64,000 nt of DNA from the NCBI RefSeq assembly GCF_026427355.1, contig NZ_CP102666.1, positions 1 to 64,000 of the forward strand, written 5' to 3'. The number at the start of each line of letters is the position of its first letter. Positions within the stretch are counted from its first letter, which is position 1. Shown in pieces: positions 1-9,287 of the stretch. A program made the translations under genes and the position numbers. The notes under the pieces were generated by a model. The model was not told the DNA's origin and did no database searches. It saw nothing but the letters and a program-made list of their open reading frames with translations. Source of the stretch: Sphingobium sp. JS3065 (lineage in GTDB: Bacteria; Pseudomonadota; Alphaproteobacteria; Sphingomonadales; Sphingomonadaceae).

Positions 1-1020
1 GAATTTCTGGAAACGCTGGAAAGCCTGATCCTCAAACCCCGCCGCCTCGACTATCGCGCGATGTTCACCGGGCCGACCGGCACCAACGCGGTGGAAGCCG
101 CGATCAAGCTCGCGCGCAAGGTGACGGGCCGCGAACTGGTGATCGCCTTCACCAACGGCTTTCATGGCATGACGCTGGGCGCGCTTGCCTGCACCGGCAA
201 TGCGGCCAAGCGCGGCGGCGCGGGCGTACCGCTCGCTCATGTCGCGCATGAACCCTATGACGGCTATCACGGACCGGAGGTAGACACCGCCGAGTTGCTG
301 GAGCGGCGACTTTCCGATCCTTCGAGCGGCCTTGACGCCCCCGCCGCCATACTGGTGGAAACCGTGCAGGGTGAAGGCGGCCTCAACGCCGCATCGCCCG
401 AATGGCTGCGCAGGATCAATGCCATAGCCAAGCGGCACGGCGCATTGATGATCGTGGACGACATTCAGGCGGGTTGCGGCCGCACGGGGAGCTTTTTCAG
501 CTTCGAGGGCATGGGCTTCACCCCCGATATCGTCACCATGGCCAAGTCACTGTCGGGCATGGGCCTGCCCTTCGCGCTCACGCTGTTCCGGCCTGAACTG
601 GATCAATGGGCGCCGGGGGAACATAACGGCACTTTCCGCGGCAATAACCATGCCTTCGTCACCGCCAGCGCGGCGCTGCGCCATTTCTGGAGCGACCGGC
701 GATTTGAGCAGGACATCGCTCGTCGCGGCGCACTCGTTGCGCGACGGCTGGAGGCGATGGCGGCGCAGCATGGCCTGTCCACCCGCGGCCGGGGCATGAT
801 GCGCGGCATCGATGTTGGGTCGGGCGATATCGCCGCCGCCGTCACCACCGCCTGCTTCGAGCGGGGCCTTATCATCGAAACCAGCGGGGCGCATGACGAA
901 ATCGTCAAGATCCTTGCCCCCCTCGTCATAGACGACGCCCAGCTTTCGGCCGGCATCGACATATTGGAAACGTGCATAGCCGAAGCATTGGGCGCTCCCT
1001 ACGGCGTGGCGGCGGAATAA
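1..1020 (+). CDS. ectB: Diaminobutyrate-2-oxoglutarate aminotransferase EctB, 5' end outside window
   Basis: EctB is a PLP enzyme that converts aspartate-semialdehyde to L-2,4-diaminobutyrate, the first committed step of cytoplasmic ectoine synthesis. The reading frame is open from base 1, giving 339 visible residues of about 420 usual, so roughly 80 N-terminal residues lie upstream. Family hallmarks are [13 protein letters not shown] near the visible start, the [12 protein letters not shown] stretch, and the Schiff-base lysine in [11 protein letters not shown] (codon 544-546). ectC follows after 10 bases with a strong AGGAG, so the genes form an operon. ectA would be expected upstream but cannot be seen here. 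Confidence 0.95.
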   Translation, partial: EFLETLESLILKPRRLDYRAMFTGPTGTNAVEAAIKLARKVTGRELVIAFTNGFHGMTLGALACTGNAAKRGGAGVPLAHVAHEPYDGYHGPEVDTAELLERRLSDPSSGLDAPAAILVETVQGEGGLNAASPEWLRRINAIAKRHGALMIVDDIQAGCGRTGSFFSFEGMGFTPDIVTMAKSLSGMGLPFALTLFRPELDQWAPGEHNGTFRGNNHAFVTASAALRHFWSDRRFEQDIARRGALVARRLEAMAAQHGLSTRGRGMMRGIDVGSGDIAAAVTTACFERGLIIETSGAHDEIVKILAPLVIDDAQLSAGIDILETCIAEALGAPYGVAAE

Positions 1021-1030
1021 AGGAGATATC

Positions 1031-1444
1031 ATGATCGTTCGCAAACTGCAGGACATCCGTAAATCGGACCGAAATGTGAAGTCGCAACAGTGGGAAAGCG
1101 CACGCTTGCTGCTGAAGGACGACAATATGGGCTTTTCCTTCCACATCACGACCATGTATGCGGGTGAGGAAATCCACATGCATTACCAGAACCATCTGGA
1201 AGCGGTGCTGGTGCTGAAGGGAAATGGCACCATCGAGGATCTGGGCACGGGCATCACGCACCAGCTTGCGTCGGGTGTCATGTATGCGCTCAACGCGCAT
1301 GACAGGCACATTGTGCGCCCCACGACCGACATCCTGTGCGCCTGCGTATTCAACCCGCCGGTCACCGGCAGGGAAGTACATGACGAGAACGGCACTTACC
1401 CGGCCGAAGCCGACATGATCCGCGCGTCTGCACTGAGTAATTGA
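1031..1444 (+). CDS. ectC: L-ectoine synthase EctC
   Basis: EctC is a cupin-fold metalloenzyme that cyclises N-gamma-acetyl-diaminobutyrate to ectoine. The protein is 137 residues, the usual family size. The three metal-binding residues known from the Sphingopyxis alaskensis enzyme, Glu57, Tyr85 and His93, are present at exactly those positions (Glu in YQNHLEAV, Tyr in GVMYAL, His in HDRHIV). An AGGAG lies five bases before the ATG. It sits between ectB and ectD in the standard ect order. Nothing looks damaged. Confidence 0.97.
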   Translation: MIVRKLQDIRKSDRNVKSQQWESARLLLKDDNMGFSFHITTMYAGEEIHMHYQNHLEAVLVLKGNGTIEDLGTGITHQLASGVMYALNAHDRHIVRPTTDILCACVFNPPVTGREVHDENGTYPAEADMIRASALSN

Positions 1445-1468
1445 CCGAAGATGAAAGGGGGAAGTCCC

Positions 1469-2404
1469 TTGCAAGACATCTACCCATCCCGCCATGCCAA
1501 GATGGCGGAGTTTCTGCCGCGCCTCGATCCAGTCGTTCATAGCGCGTGGAGCAAGGACGCGCCAATCGGCAGGGACCAGGCCGCGCAGTTCGAGCGCGAC
1601 GGCTATCTGGTACTGGAAAATCTGTTTTCCAGCGAGGAGATCGCATTCCTCCAGAGCGAGGCGGGCCAGCTTTTGTCGGACCCGGACGCGCTGGAGGATG
1701 AAACGGTGATCAGCGAACCGGGCAGCCGCGAAATCCGTTCGATCTTCCGCATTCACGCGCAAAGCCCGGTCATCGCGAGACTGGCCGCCGACAACAGGCT
1801 GGCGAGCGTCGCACGGTTTCTGTTGGGTGACGAGGTCTACATCCACCAGTCGCGCCTCAACTACAAGCCCGGCTTCCAGGGCAAGGAGTTCTACTGGCAC
1901 AGCGATTTCGAGACCTGGCATGTCGAGGATGGGATGCCGCGCATGCGGGCCCTGTCCATGTCGGTATTGCTGGCGGAAAACATGGCCCATAACGGGCCGC
2001 TGATGCTGATCCCCGGATCGCATCGCAGCTTCCTGACCTGCGTCGGGCAAACGCCCGAGGATCATTACCGCATGTCGCTCAAACGGCAGGAATATGGCGT
2101 GCCGGACGAGGACAGCCTGGCCGAACTGGCGCACAGGCATGGCATCGTCGCGCCGACGGGCCAGCCAGGGTCGGTCGTGATTTTTGACTGCAACATCATG
2201 CACGGATCGAACGGCAATATCACTCCCTTCCCCCGGGCCAACGCCTTTCTGGTCTATAATGCCCTCAGCAACCGGCTCTGTGCACCTTTCGGGGTCGAAA
2301 AGCCGCGTCCGGAATTCATCGCAGCGCGAGGCGAGCTGCAGCCGATCGTGCCGGTATCAGGCTCTATGACCGAAAGGACGGGCATGCCAGGCCAGGCCGC
2401 TTAA
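1469..2404 (+). CDS. ectD: Ectoine 5-hydroxylase EctD
   Basis: EctD is a non-haem Fe(II)/2-oxoglutarate dioxygenase that turns ectoine into 5-hydroxyectoine. The signature FYWHSDFETWHVEDGMP is intact, as is IPGSHRSFL. I chose a TTG start preceded by AAAGGGGGA with six-base spacing, giving the N-terminus (M)QDIYPSR. With this start the iron ligands fall at His144, Asp146 and His245, the numbering reported for the S. alaskensis enzyme. An in-frame ATG at 1451 would add six residues but carries the ribosome-binding site inside the gene. It ends six bases before the next carrier gene. Confidence 0.95.
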   Translation: MQDIYPSRHAKMAEFLPRLDPVVHSAWSKDAPIGRDQAAQFERDGYLVLENLFSSEEIAFLQSEAGQLLSDPDALEDETVISEPGSREIRSIFRIHAQSPVIARLAADNRLASVARFLLGDEVYIHQSRLNYKPGFQGKEFYWHSDFETWHVEDGMPRMRALSMSVLLAENMAHNGPLMLIPGSHRSFLTCVGQTPEDHYRMSLKRQEYGVPDEDSLAELAHRHGIVAPTGQPGSVVIFDCNIMHGSNGNITPFPRANAFLVYNALSNRLCAPFGVEKPRPEFIAARGELQPIVPVSGSMTERTGMPGQAA

Positions 2405-2410
2405 GACATA

Positions 2411-3658
2411 ATGTTCTTGGCCATCAAACCCGTCCGCAGCATTTTGCTGTCCATCTTCATGCTGATGGCGGGCAGCGGCTTTCTGGCGACGCTGATCAGC
2501 CTGCGGCTGAATCGGGCCGGCAGCGGCACGATGACGATCGGCATCGTCGCCACCGCTTATTTCGGCGGGCTGATCATCGGGTCGCTGCGCGCGGGAGGCG
2601 TGGTCCGGAGGGTGGGACACATCCGCGCCTTCGCTGCCTTCGTCGCGCTGCTGTCGGCGAGTACCCTGTCCTATGTGCTGCTGTCGCATCCGCTGTTCTG
2701 GATGCTGCTGCGGCTGGTCGACGGGATGTGCGTCGCGGGCGTGTTCGTGTGCCTTGAAAGCTGGCTTAACGACCGGGCGGAGCCGCAAATGCGCGGCAGC
2801 GTGCTGGCCGCCTATATGGTGGCGCTCTACTCCGGCCAGGCTATCGGCCAATTGCTGCTGGGGGCAAGCGGCGCCCTGCCGGCCATTCCATTCCAGCTTG
2901 CCTCCATCCTCATTTCGCTGGCAATCATCCCGCTGTGCCTCACGCGCAGTGCCGCACCTGCGCCAGTGGAGGCCAGCGCCTTTTCGATCCGGTCGCTGCT
3001 GGCGGCCTCGCCGCTCGGCGCCTGGGGCGCTGTCGCGACGGGCCTGATGCTAGGCGCATTTTATGGGCTGGCGGCCGTGCATGTGAGACGGCTGGGTCTG
3101 GATCTGCCCGAAACCGCCAGGTTCATGATGTTCGTCATCCTGGGCGGCGTGGCGCTGCAATGGCCTTTGGGCCGGCTGTCGGATCGACATGACCGCAGGC
3201 AGGTGATCATCGGCAGCTTCGCGGCGGCGGCGCTGGTCAGCATGGCGCTGTCGCTCGGCCAGGATGGCCTGTGGCTGACGGGCCTCGGCGCGCTGTTCGG
3301 GGGATTGAGCTTCGCGCTCTATCCGCTGTGCGTGGCCCATTGCAACGACCGGCTGCTGGAGACCGAGCGCGTGGCGGCAAGCGGACGGCTGGTGCTTCTC
3401 TATTCCCTCGGCGCAGCGCTCGGGCCGCTGCTGGCAGCCGGCGCCATGACCGCTTTTGGAACCGGCGGGTTGTTTCTCTTCATCGCGCTGTGCGCCGGGC
3501 TCGCCATGACGGTCGGCTTGTGGCGCCAGCGCGCGTCCGAGCCGGTGCCGGTTAGATATCAGCAGGATTTCCAGGTCCTGCCCCGCACCACGCCCATGGC
3601 TTCGCTGCTCGATCCCAACAGCGCAGACGAGACGCTGACCCAAGGACAGACGACATGA
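2411..3658 (+). CDS. MFS transporter, YcaD-like
   Basis: This 415-residue inner-membrane protein has about twelve hydrophobic segments in two halves, as in the major facilitator superfamily. The conserved loop LESWLNDRAEPQMRGS in the first half resembles YcaD-type permeases; a second intracellular loop reads GRLSDRHDRRQ. The substrate cannot be told from sequence. It begins six bases after ectD and overlaps the next gene by ATGA, so it is probably transcribed with the ectoine genes. A role in compatible-solute or precursor movement is an inference from position only. Confidence 0.8.
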   Translation: MFLAIKPVRSILLSIFMLMAGSGFLATLISLRLNRAGSGTMTIGIVATAYFGGLIIGSLRAGGVVRRVGHIRAFAAFVALLSASTLSYVLLSHPLFWMLLRLVDGMCVAGVFVCLESWLNDRAEPQMRGSVLAAYMVALYSGQAIGQLLLGASGALPAIPFQLASILISLAIIPLCLTRSAAPAPVEASAFSIRSLLAASPLGAWGAVATGLMLGAFYGLAAVHVRRLGLDLPETARFMMFVILGGVALQWPLGRLSDRHDRRQVIIGSFAAAALVSMALSLGQDGLWLTGLGALFGGLSFALYPLCVAHCNDRLLETERVAASGRLVLLYSLGAALGPLLAAGAMTAFGTGGLFLFIALCAGLAMTVGLWRQRASEPVPVRYQQDFQVLPRTTPMASLLDPNSADETLTQGQTT

Positions 3659-5001
3659 CCGCGATTTCCAGTCACAGGACGGTAGCCGCCTCCCCCACGA
3701 CGGCGGGCGACGTCACGTTGCGCCGCGCCATCGCCGCGTCGGCCATGGGCAATGCGACCGAATGGTTCGACTATGGCATCTATGCCTATGGGGTCACCTA
3801 TATTTCCGCAGCGCTCTTCCCGGGCCCCACGGACGAGGCCGTGCTGTTTGCACTGGCGACCTTCGCGATTTCCTTCCTGGTCCGGCCGCTGGGCGGGCTG
3901 TTCTGGGGGCCGCTGGGCGACCGCCTCGGACGCAAGTCGGTCCTGGCGCTCACCATATTGCTGATGTCCGGGGCAACGCTGTGCGTGGGGCTGATCCCGG
4001 ATCATGCGAGCATCGGCTTATGGGCGCCGGCGCTGCTCATCGCGCTGCGCATGGTGCAGGGCTTTTCGACCGGCGGGGAGTATGGCGGCGCCGCGACCTT
4101 CATGGCGGAATATGCGCCCGACGACCGGCGCGGCTTCTACGGCAGCTTTCTGGAGTTCGGGACGCTGGCGGGCTTTTCGCTCGGCGCAGCGCTGATGCTG
4201 GGTTTCTCTCTGATGCTGGGAGATACGGCGATGCACGCCTGGGGTTGGCGAATTCCTTTCCTGGTGGCGGCCCCCATGGGACTGGTCGGCATGTATCTGC
4301 GCTCGAAGATGGAAGACACGCCGGTCTTCCGCGCGGCCGCGGCGCTGCATGATAGCGGCCCGCCCCCCTCACCCGGCCTGCCGTTGCTGGTGCGGCGGCA
4401 CTGGCGGCCCATGCTGGTCGTCGGCGGGCTGGTCGTGGCGCTCAACGTCGTCAACTATACGCTGCTCAGCTATATGCCGACCTATCTGCAAAGGCGGATC
4501 GGCCTCACAAGCGATCAGGCGCTGATCGTACCGATCATCGGCATGCTGCTGATGATGGCGGCCCTGCCCTTTGCCGGGGCTCTGTCCGACCGGGTTGGGC
4601 GGCGAACGATGTGGCGGATGTCGCTTGTCGGCCTGCTGGTCGCGGTCGTGCCGCTCTACATGCTGATGGCGACCGGCCTGATCGGCGCGATCACAGGATT
4701 CCTGTTGCTTGGCCTGCTTTATGTGCCGCAGCTTGCGACCATTTCGGCGACCTTCCCTGCATTGTTCCCGACACAGGTGCGCTTCGCGGGCTTCGCCATC
4801 GCCTACAATGTTTCCACGAGCATCTTCGGCGGGACCGCGCCGGCGATCGGCAGCGGCCTCATTGGCCTGACCGGCGACGAGCTGATGCCGGCCTATTATA
4901 TGATCCTGGCCTGCATCGTCGGCTTGCTCGCGCTGCGCTTCATGCCCGAGACGGCGGGCCACTCGCTGCAAGACGATCCTTTCCAGGAGAAGCAGGCTTG
5001 A
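3655..5001 (+). CDS. proP: ProP-like MFS osmolyte:H+ symporter
   Basis: This 448-residue carrier belongs to the metabolite:H+ symporter branch of the MFS that includes ProP, the proline/glycine betaine importer. Typical features are NATEWFDYGIYAYG in helix 1, RPLGGLFWGPLGDRLGRKS at the first cytoplasmic loop, and GFSTGGEYGGAATFMAEYAP after helix 4. The C-terminal coiled coil of long E. coli-type ProP is absent. It overlaps the preceding MFS gene (ATGA) and the following channel gene (TTGA). Its place after ectBCD supports osmolyte uptake, but exact specificity is not visible. Confidence 0.8.
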   Translation: MTAISSHRTVAASPTTAGDVTLRRAIAASAMGNATEWFDYGIYAYGVTYISAALFPGPTDEAVLFALATFAISFLVRPLGGLFWGPLGDRLGRKSVLALTILLMSGATLCVGLIPDHASIGLWAPALLIALRMVQGFSTGGEYGGAATFMAEYAPDDRRGFYGSFLEFGTLAGFSLGAALMLGFSLMLGDTAMHAWGWRIPFLVAAPMGLVGMYLRSKMEDTPVFRAAAALHDSGPPPSPGLPLLVRRHWRPMLVVGGLVVALNVVNYTLLSYMPTYLQRRIGLTSDQALIVPIIGMLLMMAALPFAGALSDRVGRRTMWRMSLVGLLVAVVPLYMLMATGLIGAITGFLLLGLLYVPQLATISATFPALFPTQVRFAGFAIAYNVSTSIFGGTAPAIGSGLIGLTGDELMPAYYMILACIVGLLALRFMPETAGHSLQDDPFQEKQA

Positions 5002-6245
5002 TCACCAATCTTCCGGTTTCCAACGACAGCATTTCGACGCTGACCCGCGGCTATGTCACCGAACCATGGATGCAGGGCGGCCTCGCATTCCTGCTGCTGA
5101 TCCTGTTCGCCTGGGGCGCGAACTGGGTCGCCAAGCGGATCGTGCTGCGGCTTTTGCTACGCCTCCTTGGACAGCTGCCCTTTCATGTCGAGGCCAAGCA
5201 TATCGGCGCGATCGTGGCACGGCTGTCGAACATCGTGCCCGCACTTATTATTCAAGGCGGCATCGGGGCAGTGCCGCACCTGCCCGTTGAGGCGGCAACA
5301 TTCGTGCGCAGCCTTTGCACGGCATTCATCGTCCTGACCATCGCCGTCGCCCTCAATGGCTTCCTCGCGCTGCTCAACGATCTCTATCAGCGCCGCCCGG
5401 ACGCCGCCCACCGGCCGATCAAGGGCTATGTGCAACTGGGCAAGCTGCTTGTCTACGCTGCGGCCGCGATCCTGATCATCGCAGCGCTCATGGACCAGTC
5501 GCCGCTCCTGTTGCTGTCTGGCCTTGGCGCCATGGCCGCAGTGCTGATGCTGGTATTCAAGGATACCATATTGTCGCTGGTCGCGTCGGTACAGATCGGG
5601 TCGAACGACATGATGCGCGTGGGCGACTGGATCGAGATGCCGCAGTTCAACGCCAATGGAGACGTCATCGACATCGCTCTGCACACGGTCAAGGTCCAGA
5701 ATTTCGACAAGACGATCACGACCATCCCCACGCACCGGCTGATTTCGGAGAGCTTCCGCAACTGGCGCGGCATGGCGGAGTCGGGTGGACGCCGCATCAT
5801 GCGTTCACTGATGATCGATCAGGGCAGTGTCCGTTTTCTGGACGAGGACGACATGGACAGCATGGGCCGCTTCTCCGTGCTGCGGCCCTATCTGCAGTCC
5901 AAGCAGCGCGAAATCGAGCAGTGGAACGCCGAGCATGGAGCGCACGGCACGATCAATGGCAGGCGGCTGACCAACATCGGCACCTTCCGCGCCTATGTCC
6001 TGGTCTATCTGCAATCGCGCCGCGACATCGCACAGGACAAGACCTTGCTCGTGCGCCAGCTCGCTCCGAGCGAAAACGGCCTTCCGCTTGAAATCTACGC
6101 CTTTGCAAACAGCACGATATGGGCAGAATATGAGGGAGCCCAGGCGGATATCTTCGATCATCTGCTCGCGATCCTCCCGGAATTCGGGCTGCGACTGTTC
6201 CAGCGCCCCGCTGGCGCTGACCTGGCGGCAATGACAGCCGCGTAA
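4998..6245 (+). CDS. Mechanosensitive channel, MscS family (YbdG-like)
   Basis: MscS-family channels open under membrane tension and release solutes when cells swell. The protein has several N-terminal membrane spans followed by the pore-helix and beta-domain region (GLGAMAAVLMLVFKD, then VGDWIEM). With a TTG start overlapping the ProP stop and preceded by AGGAGA, the length is 415 residues, the same as E. coli YbdG, with the long cytoplasmic tail of that subgroup. The next in-frame ATG (5068) would remove the first span region. A jettison valve beside ectoine synthesis and an osmolyte importer is functionally coherent. Confidence 0.88.
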   Translation: MITNLPVSNDSISTLTRGYVTEPWMQGGLAFLLLILFAWGANWVAKRIVLRLLLRLLGQLPFHVEAKHIGAIVARLSNIVPALIIQGGIGAVPHLPVEAATFVRSLCTAFIVLTIAVALNGFLALLNDLYQRRPDAAHRPIKGYVQLGKLLVYAAAAILIIAALMDQSPLLLLSGLGAMAAVLMLVFKDTILSLVASVQIGSNDMMRVGDWIEMPQFNANGDVIDIALHTVKVQNFDKTITTIPTHRLISESFRNWRGMAESGGRRIMRSLMIDQGSVRFLDEDDMDSMGRFSVLRPYLQSKQREIEQWNAEHGAHGTINGRRLTNIGTFRAYVLVYLQSRRDIAQDKTLLVRQLAPSENGLPLEIYAFANSTIWAEYEGAQADIFDHLLAILPEFGLRLFQRPAGADLAAMTAA

Positions 6246-6381
6246 CTGTCGGGCCCACTGGCGGGAACCTGCATCGCACAGCCGGACGGCTCGTTCGCTC
6301 AAGGGTGAAATCAGCCTCGAACGGAACAGTATGGGTCCGTTTTCCGTTAGCCCTTCACCTTCCACATCGATGGGGTGCACC

Positions 6382-8784
6382 ATGGCCGAGACTGTTCCGC
6401 CGACCAGAACCGGGTCGCGATGGGCGACAACGCTCATGGGAGGCCTGATCGGGATGATTGGCCTGGTCCTGACGATCGGCGGCGCATGGCTCCTCATCAT
6501 CGGCGGATCGCCTTATTATCTGATCGCCGGCATGGGCATGCTCGTCTCGGGCTGGCTCTTGTACCAGCGGCGAATGACGGGTGCGTGGCTTTACATGGCC
6601 ATCGTTGGCGCGACGATCATCTGGGCATTGTGGGAGGTGGGCACGAATGGCTGGGCCCTCGTCCCGCGCGTTATCGCACCCCTGGTGCTGCTGATCGGCG
6701 TGCTGCTCGTCATGCCGCTGCTCTCGGTCCGCCCCGACCGGTGGAAGCTGGCGGGCGGAGCGATCGCCGGGATTATTCTGCTCACTGCCCTCACCGGCTT
6801 TACGCTGGCGCAGGTCAACGAGCCCAGGGCGCGGCTTGCTCTTTCCGTGCCTTCCACCGCTATGGCGGACCCCGCGCTCCTACAGGCTGGCGCCGACTGG
6901 CCTGCCTATGGCGGATCATACAGTGCGCGGCGTTTCTCGCCTCTTGTCCAGATCACACCCGCCAATGTGTCAGCGCTCGAGCAGGTCTGGCTCACGCACA
7001 CCGGCGATCTTCCCTCGCAAGCCGCCAAGAACACCTATGGTGCGGAGAACACGCCGCTGAAGATCGGCGATACGCTTTATGTCTGCACTCCCAAGAGCAT
7101 CGTCATCGCGCTCGACCCGCGAACGGGGCGCCAACGCTGGCGCTTCGATCCGCGCGTGCCCGACACAGCCATCCCCTATACCGCCGCCTGCCGGGGCGTA
7201 AGCTATTATGCCGTTCCGCAGGCGCGGCCGGATCAGGATTGCGCCACGCGGATCATCTGGGGCACGCTGGATGCGCGCCTGTTTGCCATCGACGCGCGCA
7301 CCGGCAAGCCATGTCAGGATTTTGGGTCGAACGGGCAGGTAGACAGCAAGATCGGCATGGGCGAAACGCCTTCCGGCTATGTCTCGATCAATTCACCCCC
7401 CACGATCGTGCGGGGCGTGGTTGTGACTGGACATCAAGTGCTCGACGGACAGGACCGCTGGGCTCCTTCGGGCGTCATCCGGGGCTTCGATGCCATTACG
7501 GGCAAGCTGCGCTGGGCCTGGGACATGATGCATCCCGACTGGAACGGCTATCCTCCGCCTGGACAGACCTGGGCGCGCGGCACACCCAATATGTGGACGA
7601 TTGCCAGCGCCGATGAGACGCTTGGTCTTGTCTACCTTCCCATGGGCAATGCCGCAGCGGATTATTATAGTGGCCTGCGCCGAGCGCCTGAGAATTTCTA
7701 TGCCACCTCGCTGGTGGCGCTGGACGTGAACACGGGCAAGCCGCGCTGGCACTTCCAGGCGGTGCGCAAGGACGTGTGGGATTATGACTTTGGCGCACAG
7801 GCGACGCTGGTCGACTATCGCGGTACACCCGCGCTGGTACTGCCGAGCAAGCAGGGAGACATCTATATTCTCGACCGGCGCACGGGCAAGCCGCTGACGC
7901 CGGTCGGCGTGATGCGCGCGCCGGGCGGCGGCGTGGAGCCCGCCCAAAGGTCGCCTTTCCAAATCTATTCGCGTTGGCACACGCTGCGCAAACCCGACCT
8001 GACCGAACGCGACATGTGGGGCATGTCGCCTGTCGACCAGTTGATCTGCCGGATCCAATTCCGGCAGGCAAGCTACAAGGGCTTTTTCACGCCACCGGAA
8101 AGCAGGCGGCGTTCGATAGAATATCCTGGCTATAATGGCGGCACAGACTGGGGCGGGATCGCGGTGGATCCGCGGCGCGGCGTGATCGTGGCAAATTATA
8201 ACGACATGCCCAACTATGTCCGCCTAGTCCCGCGTGCAGAAGCCAACCGCAGGGGATGGGCGCCCCGTCAACAGGCGCGGGGCGATATCGGCGGGGCGGA
8301 AGGCGCGGGCGATCCGCAGGCGCATACCCCCTATGCGATTGACGTGAATGCCGGATGGCGCATGAAACTCACCGGCATGCTGTGCAAGCAGCCCCCTTAT
8401 GGCGGCATCCGCGCGATCGACATGGCGAGCGGCCGCACCATCTGGGATCGTCCTTTCGGCACGGCCCGCACCAACGGCCCGTTCGGCATCCCATCGATGC
8501 TGCCGATGACCATCGGCACGCCTAACAATGGCGGCGCCGTCGTCACCGCGAGTGGTCTCATCTTCATCGCGGCGGCCACCGATAATCTGATCCGCGCCAT
8601 CGACCTGTCGACCGGCAAGACGCTGTGGCAACGCAAGCTGCCAGCGGGCGGGCAGGCAACGCCGATGATCTATGAAGCGGCTGGGCGTGAATATGTCGTC
8701 ATCTACGCGGGCGGCCACCATTTCATGGAGACGCCAGTGGGTGACCAGGTGATCGCCTATTCTCTCCCCCAGCCGGGCAGGTAA
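6382..8784 (+). CDS. gcd: Membrane-bound PQQ-dependent glucose (or quinate/shikimate) dehydrogenase
   Basis: The enzyme oxidises periplasmic glucose, or quinate/shikimate in close relatives, with pyrroloquinoline quinone and passes electrons to ubiquinone. The 800-residue protein has about five membrane helices in the first ~140 residues and a PQQ beta-propeller after that. Propeller repeats end in tryptophan-docking motifs such as DPRTGRQRWRF, DVNTGKPRWHF and DLSTGKTLWQR. The conserved KDVWDYDFGAQ corresponds to the catalytic aspartate region. I preferred the ATG giving MAETVPP over one 51 bases upstream. No PQQ biosynthesis genes are in the window. Confidence 0.92.
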   Translation: MAETVPPTRTGSRWATTLMGGLIGMIGLVLTIGGAWLLIIGGSPYYLIAGMGMLVSGWLLYQRRMTGAWLYMAIVGATIIWALWEVGTNGWALVPRVIAPLVLLIGVLLVMPLLSVRPDRWKLAGGAIAGIILLTALTGFTLAQVNEPRARLALSVPSTAMADPALLQAGADWPAYGGSYSARRFSPLVQITPANVSALEQVWLTHTGDLPSQAAKNTYGAENTPLKIGDTLYVCTPKSIVIALDPRTGRQRWRFDPRVPDTAIPYTAACRGVSYYAVPQARPDQDCATRIIWGTLDARLFAIDARTGKPCQDFGSNGQVDSKIGMGETPSGYVSINSPPTIVRGVVVTGHQVLDGQDRWAPSGVIRGFDAITGKLRWAWDMMHPDWNGYPPPGQTWARGTPNMWTIASADETLGLVYLPMGNAAADYYSGLRRAPENFYATSLVALDVNTGKPRWHFQAVRKDVWDYDFGAQATLVDYRGTPALVLPSKQGDIYILDRRTGKPLTPVGVMRAPGGGVEPAQRSPFQIYSRWHTLRKPDLTERDMWGMSPVDQLICRIQFRQASYKGFFTPPESRRRSIEYPGYNGGTDWGGIAVDPRRGVIVANYNDMPNYVRLVPRAEANRRGWAPRQQARGDIGGAEGAGDPQAHTPYAIDVNAGWRMKLTGMLCKQPPYGGIRAIDMASGRTIWDRPFGTARTNGPFGIPSMLPMTIGTPNNGGAVVTASGLIFIAAATDNLIRAIDLSTGKTLWQRKLPAGGQATPMIYEAAGREYVVIYAGGHHFMETPVGDQVIAYSLPQPGR

Positions 8785-9287
8785 AGAGCACGGATGCCCG
8801 AGTGCGAATACGCGAATTTTCACTAGGCTCCAAAGGCCGGATCGATGCCATGTCGGCTATACAGGGGTCTGCTGACGCCGAACTTCATAGAGTCCTGGAC
8901 GATTGGGCCTGCTCCATCGGTGGACCGGATCCACGCCGGCAGGCGAGTCAGGGCAAAAGCCAATCGCCCTTTCTCGAATGTCAGCAATGGCGCGGCGGCT
9001 GGTTAAGGCCGGAATTGTCAAACGCCATGCCGCAATCGGCTTGAGCGACAGCCTCTCGGATGAAGGGCGCGCCGCGTTCATAACGAGCACGGACCTTTGC
9101 CTCCGGGACGATATGGCGCCCTCTTCGACCCTTGCTCCGACGCGGGCCACGCGGCGATGATCGATGAGGCGAAAAGTCGGAAGCAGCTCGTAACATGCAG
9201 GGACAGTCGTACCTTCCTATATGGTCGAGGCCCAAGCCGACATTTGTACTTTTCCGCCTCACTACAGTGAAGTGCGCAATGCCCGCC
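8785..9287. other. Intergenic stretch, no gene recognised
   Basis: Between the glucose dehydrogenase and the convergent permease gene there are only short overlapping open frames with no recognisable protein. I see no repeat, RNA gene or convincing terminator. It may be decayed coding sequence. Confidence 0.5.

Noticed and set aside
926..2203. A long minus-strand frame opposite ectC and ectD
   Set aside because: It is antisense to well-supported ectoine genes and has no recognisable domain.
4611..4997. Upstream extension of the MscS frame within proP
   Set aside because: It is a shadow of the ProP coding sequence; the channel-like sequence begins at the TTG with its own ribosome-binding site.
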